Assembly: GCA_029260015.1 (NCBI GenBank)
Contig: JAJDEB010000009.1
Location: 1 to 64,000, forward strand
DNA: 64,000 nt
Source of the DNA: Phycisphaerae bacterium
GTDB taxonomy: Bacteria; Planctomycetota; Phycisphaerae; UBA1845
Direction: 5' to 3'
Below are positions 59,247 to 64,000 of the stretch, one piece after another; the first letter of the stretch is position 1; each line of letters begins with the position of its first letter. The position numbers and the translations under genes were made by a program. A model generated the notes under the pieces. The model was not told the DNA's origin. It made no database searches and was given only the letters and a program-made list of their open reading frames with translations.

Positions 59247-61247
59247 TCAGACGTTGGCTGCAATTGCGCAGGGCAGATCTTCCATTTTGCTATAGAGCTT
59301 TTGCAATTCATCAGACGTCAGCATCGCCCACGCGTCGTCCGCATCAAACGGCTTCGAGAAGTAGTAACCCTGGGCAAAGTCACAATCGAAAGAAACAATC
59401 TGAGCCAACTGACTCTTGGTTTCGATCCCTTCTGCGACGACTTTCATTTTCAGGTTGCGGGCCATCATCATCACGGCACTGATGACGGCGGCATATTCTC
59501 GATGACGTTCCGACTTATAGACAAATGCTCGGTCGATCTTGACGGCATCGAGTGGGAAGTCATAGAGACTGCTCAAGGACGAATAGCCGGTGCCAAAATC
59601 GTCGAGGTATAATTGAACGCCTTTTTCTTTGAGAGATGCCAGCGTTTTCTCGACGGTCTTGGGCGCATCAATGACAGTGCTCTCCGTAATTTCCAAATGC
59701 AGTAGCTTGGGATCGATGTGCGTTTTGTTGATGACATCCTGCACAATATCAGGGAAATCCGGAACGGCGAGTTGCTGTCGCGCGACGTTGACGGCTGCAA
59801 AAACCTGCCGGTCCTTTGGAAGATTCTGATTCCATTCCTGAACCTGATGGCAGGCTCGCTTCATGATCCAGGTTCCCATCTCCTTGATGAGTCCCAACTC
59901 TTCTGCGATGGGAATAAATACATCCGGATACACCATCGGCTTGGATGTTGGGTGCCAACGGAGGAGGGCTTCAAATCCGGCGATGCGACCCGTACCGAGT
60001 GAGATAATAGGCTGATAGAGAATCCTGAATTCGTCACGATCCAATGCTTTGCGCAGATCGTTTTCCACGGTCAAACGAGCGACAACCTCATCATGCATGT
60101 GCTGGTCGAACATGGCGTGGCATGCTTTTCCGCCTTGTTTGGCTCGATACATCGCTGTGTCGGCGCTTCTCAACAAGTCGCCGGGCTCCTTCACGGCTTC
60201 GTTGTTGACGGCGATTCCGATGCTCGTGCTGATCTCCACCGTATGCCCCTTGATTTCGTATGGCGCAGAAATCTGGGCCTGAATGCGCTCCGCATCGATG
60301 ACTGCATCAGAAAGGTTTTTCAATTCTTCGAGGACGATGACGAATTCATCTCCGCCCAGACGCGCGGTGGCTTCGGTGTCTCGACAGATTCCGTCAAATG
60401 ATCGTACGCACGCGGTCAGCCGCCCTGCGACTTGGGTGAGCAGATCGTCACCCGCGTCATGTCCGAGGCTGTCATTGATGATCTTGAAATTGTCGAGGTC
60501 AAGAAACATCACAGCGAACTGATAACCTTCTCGTCTTCGTGCCCGCGTCAGACAAGCATTCAATTTCTCGAGCAGATTCGCTCGATTCGGCAAGCCGGTC
60601 AGTGCGTCATAATTTGCGGCATACGCCAACCTGTTTTCTGCATCCGATCTTACGGCAATTTCGCACTTCAATGATTCGTTGGCCCGAATCAATTCTTTGG
60701 TTCGCTGCTCAACGAGACCGTCGAGCTCCTCAATCTGGCTACGGGCGCGCCGCGCCAAGCGCCACTTCTCGGAGAGCGACGAAGCCATCTGCAATACTTC
60801 AATGGTTTCAAAGGGTTTCTTGAGGATCAGCAAACGATCGGCAGCTTCCAACTCACTTGTAATATCCTGCCATGAACGATCTGTGAACGCCGTGCAGATC
60901 ACAATCTGAATTTCGTTTTCGACCGCCCAAATATGCTTGATGGTTTCAAGTCCGTCCCATCCAGGCGGCATCCGCATGTCGATGATCGCCAGCGCGTAAG
61001 GGCCTTCGTCATCCAGCGACTTCTGCACAAGAGCGAATCCATCTTCTCCGCAGTTCGCAAAGTCCACATCAAAGGGCTCGAATGACTTCGCCTCAACCGC
61101 GTCATCTCCGAAAAGCGCGCGCTCTGCTTCGTCCAATGACGAAGACTCCTGTTGCGGGCAGAGGATTTTGCGAATGTCTTCGTGGATGCGCTCGTTGTCG
61201 TCAATGACCAGAACGCGCCGATGATTAGATGGATGCAGCATATTCAT
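59247..61247 (-). CDS. Response regulator with GGDEF and EAL domains (c-di-GMP metabolism)
   Basis: A 666-residue output regulator. Receiver domain (about 1 to 150) with DDNERI and phosphoacceptor Asp in AIIDMRMPPGW near 90, then a coiled coil (about 160 to 205). The GGDEF domain (about 210 to 375) has intact RLGGDEFVIV, so it may make c-di-GMP; the inhibitory site is RDTE, a variant of R-x-x-D. The EAL domain (about 390 to 645) has GFEALLRWHP and LDDFGTGYSSLSSL, and so looks able to degrade c-di-GMP. It overlaps the kinase gene by four bases (ATGA), so it is probably the kinase's output. Net activity is unknown; it may act in motility, adhesion or surface polysaccharide control. Confidence 0.93.
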   Translation of the reverse strand: MNMLHPSNHRRVLVIDDNERIHEDIRKILCPQQESSSLDEAERALFGDDAVEAKSFEPFDVDFANCGEDGFALVQKSLDDEGPYALAIIDMRMPPGWDGLETIKHIWAVENEIQIVICTAFTDRSWQDITSELEAADRLLILKKPFETIEVLQMASSLSEKWRLARRARSQIEELDGLVEQRTKELIRANESLKCEIAVRSDAENRLAYAANYDALTGLPNRANLLEKLNACLTRARRREGYQFAVMFLDLDNFKIINDSLGHDAGDDLLTQVAGRLTACVRSFDGICRDTEATARLGGDEFVIVLEELKNLSDAVIDAERIQAQISAPYEIKGHTVEISTSIGIAVNNEAVKEPGDLLRSADTAMYRAKQGGKACHAMFDQHMHDEVVARLTVENDLRKALDRDEFRILYQPIISLGTGRIAGFEALLRWHPTSKPMVYPDVFIPIAEELGLIKEMGTWIMKRACHQVQEWNQNLPKDRQVFAAVNVARQQLAVPDFPDIVQDVINKTHIDPKLLHLEITESTVIDAPKTVEKTLASLKEKGVQLYLDDFGTGYSSLSSLYDFPLDAVKIDRAFVYKSERHREYAAVISAVMMMARNLKMKVVAEGIETKSQLAQIVSFDCDFAQGYYFSKPFDADDAWAMLTSDELQKLYSKMEDLPCAIAANV

Positions 61248-63169
61248 AAGACGATTGCCTCATTCTGCGCAAGCGGCAAACTTAACGTGAAAGTTGCCCC
61301 TTTACTAATTCCGTCGCTGTGAACGGATAATGATCCGCCGAGTTCTTTTGCTGCTAAGGCACTGTGATGCAACCCGAAACCATGTCCATCTTTTTTCGTT
61401 GTGAACCCGTGCCGAAAAATACTGCCAAGGTTTGCACTATCAATTCCCACTCCATCATCGATCACATGGATCTTCAGGAAATCGTCGCACATCTCTGTCC
61501 GCAGTGTGATCACGCCGCTCGTGTTCTGATTCGCGCTGATGGCCTGTTTCCCATTGCGTATTAAGTTGACGAGAATCTCGATGACGCGTTGCTTGTCCGT
61601 TTCGATGTCTGGGACTTGGGAAAACTCTTCTCTGATTTCAATTTCATGGCGGCGCAATGTCGCCGAACTGAAGCGAAGAGCGTCCTCCAAAAGCATATTG
61701 ACCGATGTGTTTTCCATGACACCACGTTCTGCGGCGAACGACTGCTGCGCACTGACGATCGCCTTGATATGGTTGATGTTTTCGGTCAGGGACTTCAGCT
61801 CGCTTGCGATGCAGTCTTGATCATTGGCGATATGTTTGGCAACTTGCGTCAGGTAGTTCGGGAGCTGTCGCCCCTTGGTGTCCTGTGACAGAAACTGTCC
61901 AACGTTTTCGCCTTGCTCATTAAGCATTTGAACGGCTTTTTCCAACCCGGACACGCGCGACGCATCCAGCCGATCCACCATCAAAGACGCCGACACGTTA
62001 ACGCTGTTGAGCACGTTTCCGACATTGTGAAGCACGCCTGTCGCTACTTCGGCCATCCCGGCACGACGCGACGCATCGCGCAGGTCCTGGTTGATCCGTG
62101 CGATTTCCGTCTGCGTTTCATGGTGCGTGGTAAGGTCGCGGGCGAAACCAGTGAATGTGAGATCACCATCACGATCCGTCACGCTGACACTGACCTCCAC
62201 AGGGAATCTGCTTCCGTCTTGCTTGAGCCCCACGACTTCACGATGGGCGTCGATAACGTTCGTCTCGCTGGTTCTATCATAGGATTCCAGGATTGCGTGT
62301 GATTCAAAGTATGGGCTTGGCATAAGAGTAGAGACGTTTAAGCCGACCACTTCCGTGCGTCCATACCCAAACATCTCCTCCGCGGCATGGTTGAACTCAA
62401 GGATTGCCCCGTTCCGATCAAACGTGATGATTCCGTCCGCCGCGGTTTCAAGCACAACGGCTTTCCACGCAAGGCTTTGATGCAACTGTTCGGTCCGCTG
62501 TTGAACGGTTTGCTCGATTTGTTCGTTGGTGGCTTCGAGTGTGGCTTGTTGATGGGCAAGCTCGTGCATTTCGGCTGTTGACTGGCGGCACGAACGCGTC
62601 AACACAATGACTTCAAAAATCACCCATGCCGCATGTTCCAACGAGCGCAGGGGAGACGCGGTCAACACGCCGTACACGGACTGCGGCCAGAATATACCCC
62701 GCAGCGCGTGGTCGATTGTGATGGTGACAGTCGCAATTGCGAGAAGCCGCCAGTTTCGGTAGATCGCGACAAACGCCAGTGACCCGAAAACATGAAAGTG
62801 TGTCTCGATACGCCCACCGGTCAGGTGAATCGCAAGCGCCGACCAAAGCATCTGAGTCACCGCAATCGTCAGGCGCGTGATGGGTTTCCCGGCTTGGGTC
62901 AACGCCAAGACAATAGCCGGACCGCTGATCAGTCCACCACAGATGATCGCCGACCAAACGTGAATGTGCACGCTCGGAATCGAGCCCGCCCACGTTTTGG
63001 GTGAAACGATCGTCGCCGCTAGAATTCCAGCGAGCCACTGAACGGCCATCAGCAGCGCGAACATGCGATCGGTTGAAATATTCAAGCGATCACGCTGAGC
63101 GCCATAGATTTCATCCGCCCGTACTTGCGTACTCGCATTGAACTTCAGATTTGGCGTTGACGTTTTCAT
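61244..63169 (-). CDS. Membrane histidine kinase with PAS domain, partner of the GGDEF-EAL regulator
   Basis: A 641-residue kinase. About six membrane helices in the N-terminal 200 residues (MFALLMAVQWLAGILAATIV, and LAIATVTITIDHALRGIFW) form a sensor module like MASE domains. A coiled coil (about 205 to 240) leads to a PAS domain (about 240 to 365; LETAADGIITFDRNGAILEF). The phosphoacceptor segment is VLHNVGNVLNSVN near 381, a less common H-box. The ATPase domain has ILVNLIRNGKQAISAN (N-box), VIDDGVGIDSANL, and HGFGLHHSALAAKELGG. The next gene begins at the stop (ATGA overlap). Signal unknown; it probably controls c-di-GMP. Confidence 0.9.
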   Translation of the reverse strand: MKTSTPNLKFNASTQVRADEIYGAQRDRLNISTDRMFALLMAVQWLAGILAATIVSPKTWAGSIPSVHIHVWSAIICGGLISGPAIVLALTQAGKPITRLTIAVTQMLWSALAIHLTGGRIETHFHVFGSLAFVAIYRNWRLLAIATVTITIDHALRGIFWPQSVYGVLTASPLRSLEHAAWVIFEVIVLTRSCRQSTAEMHELAHQQATLEATNEQIEQTVQQRTEQLHQSLAWKAVVLETAADGIITFDRNGAILEFNHAAEEMFGYGRTEVVGLNVSTLMPSPYFESHAILESYDRTSETNVIDAHREVVGLKQDGSRFPVEVSVSVTDRDGDLTFTGFARDLTTHHETQTEIARINQDLRDASRRAGMAEVATGVLHNVGNVLNSVNVSASLMVDRLDASRVSGLEKAVQMLNEQGENVGQFLSQDTKGRQLPNYLTQVAKHIANDQDCIASELKSLTENINHIKAIVSAQQSFAAERGVMENTSVNMLLEDALRFSSATLRRHEIEIREEFSQVPDIETDKQRVIEILVNLIRNGKQAISANQNTSGVITLRTEMCDDFLKIHVIDDGVGIDSANLGSIFRHGFTTKKDGHGFGLHHSALAAKELGGSLSVHSDGISKGATFTLSLPLAQNEAIVL

Positions 63170-63202
63170 TTATGCAATTCATTCATTTGCGTGGTCGCCC
63201 CG

Positions 63203-63778
63203 TCAAAACAGAGGGCATCCGAATACAAATGTGGTCGCCCTGTCAGTTCTTCCTTCAGTCAGGATCTGTGTGACGGCGTCGCTTCCGACATTGTCGCCTG
63301 AATGGCTCCTTGCAATGGTGATGCCCCCATTGAACACGAGTTTCTTTGAAGGCATGTAAACCTGCACAGCCCCCGATGTCTCCGCACCGAATCGTCGGGC
63401 TAACGCTCCGTCCGCATCAACAATGCGCTCAAGATGCGGCACGATCCCGGCTTTCTCCCAAAGTGCACCATCTTCAAAGCCTTTGGCGACACCGGGCGGA
63501 CAAACGAACACGCAGTAGAATGCCGCCCGTTCTTCACACCTGGCGACGATCTTCGCCAGTTCATCAACGCTCGCGCGGGTACACGGGCACTGAGGATGAA
63601 CGAACATCAGCACCGTTGGCTGCAACGCATCGAGTTCAATGTCTACCGCCGCGGGCCAGTCCATTGGCGCGGCGCTTGCTTCACCGGGTGCGTTGCTGTA
63701 CCAAGCCAAGTACCCAAACCAACTTCCAACCAATACGCCCCAAATCAGAAACGCGATGATTCCGGTCTTGCGCGACAT
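63203..63778 (-). CDS. RedB-like thioredoxin-fold protein, membrane anchored
   Basis: A 191-residue protein; the ATG at 63778 replaces the ORF-track start at 63922. It has one N-terminal membrane helix (GIIAFLIWGVLVGSWFGYLAW) and a thioredoxin-like domain with FVHPQCPCTRASVDELAKIV, where the C-P-C motif replaces the usual C-x-x-C. Similar small proteins are annotated RedB in Planctomycetota and Proteobacteria and have been linked to redox or metal delivery; the exact job is not settled. It lies 33 bases before the kinase gene stretch (minus strand upstream of it), so the two may be co-transcribed. Confidence 0.75.
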   Translation of the reverse strand: MSRKTGIIAFLIWGVLVGSWFGYLAWYSNAPGEASAAPMDWPAAVDIELDALQPTVLMFVHPQCPCTRASVDELAKIVARCEERAAFYCVFVCPPGVAKGFEDGALWEKAGIVPHLERIVDADGALARRFGAETSGAVQVYMPSKKLVFNGGITIARSHSGDNVGSDAVTQILTEGRTDRATTFVFGCPLF

Positions 63779-64000
63779 GGATTCCCATGGGCCTCCGTCA
63801 TGCCTTGATTGACTGTTGTGCAGACTCGCTGCCTGGCAAACGACCTGTAACTCGACCTGCATGCATGCACTTAGCTCCCCGCAATGTCGTGATGCACGGT
63901 AACCATGGGCATTGCGTGCCATTGGCGCTCGCGTTAGCGGATCGGGCTGACGCTCTGTATAAGGTTAAAATCGGCAATGGATTATGAATACTGAACGATC
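63779..64000. other. Right edge, possible C-terminal end of another minus-strand gene
   Basis: An open frame of 66 codons with stop at 63798 to 63800 enters from the window edge on the minus strand. Its composition (RASARSANASANG) looks like noncoding sequence, and the stretch contains a GGCGCTCGCGTTAGCGG element that could be part of an intergenic repeat. I cannot decide whether a real gene is cut off here. Confidence 0.25.

Noticed and set aside
63181-63250. Imperfect 15-base direct repeat GTGGTCGCCC-C/T-GTCA, considered as an attachment site
   Set aside because: Too short and imperfect, and no integrase or mobile gene is near.

Overview
The window looks like a chromosomal segment of a Planctomycetota bacterium, possibly related to Phycisphaerae. 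The evidence is the protein repertoire: PEP-CTERM proteins, dockerin-like and thrombospondin-type-3 secreted proteins, planctomycete-style ECF sigma factors next to Ser/Thr kinases, an H-X9-DG type pseudopilin, RedB-like and FG-GAP proteins, and a large LRR-Roc-COR (ROCO) protein. No rRNA, tRNA, CRISPR array, phage or insertion sequence was recognised. The proposal rests on protein families only; no marker gene is present.

Layout. 1-1276: the 3' part of a WD40 protein that runs off the left edge. 1744-10143: a tripartite heavy-metal RND efflux operon (outer membrane factor, adaptor, pump; minus strand), divergent from its likely OmpR-type regulator and sensor kinase; the spacer holds a near match to the CusR/CopR copper box. 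10181-14685: three secreted surface proteins with different C-terminal endings. 15412-20409: a lipoprotein resembling LpoB, a duplicated CsgG/FlgT-like periplasmic protein, and a Ser/Thr kinase fused to ankyrin repeats. 20607-25934: two ECF sigma factors, a small secreted protein and a kinase-TPR protein. 26489-29776: the ROCO protein. 29913-33211: a small secreted Cys protein, a VOC protein and a second two-component system.

33443-41758 is an amino-acid or peptide metabolism region: a secreted agmatine-deiminase-like enzyme, an M42 aminopeptidase, and a tightly coupled four-gene operon. That operon encodes a threonine-synthase-like PLP enzyme, a DUF1611/DgcN protein, a fusion of a MurL-like PP-loop ATPase with a creatininase-family amidohydrolase, and a dipeptide-epimerase/DgcA-like enolase-superfamily enzyme. 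The DgcN and DgcA pair, plus a MurL-like domain, all point to glutamate stereochemistry (D-Glu, N-acetyl-Glu or muropeptide Glu). The exact combination and the fusion are, to my knowledge, undescribed and are the best candidate for a new system here.

41829-53896 looks like a carbohydrate-use locus: a GH94-type phosphorylase, a divergent ROK regulator, secreted proteins sharing a jelly-roll-like module, two GH18-like TIM-barrel proteins, a pseudopilin and a sodium:solute symporter. 53937-58481 holds an alkaline-phosphatase-superfamily protein with Thr at the usual formylglycine position plus TPRs, an FG-GAP lipoprotein, and a Tat-exported phosphoesterase. 58627-63778 holds a PagL-like protein, a histidine kinase/GGDEF-EAL regulator pair and a RedB-like thioredoxin-fold protein.

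Coordinates follow the ORF track, with starts moved where an internal start has a better ribosome binding site or signal peptide. All functions are read from motifs; no search was run.
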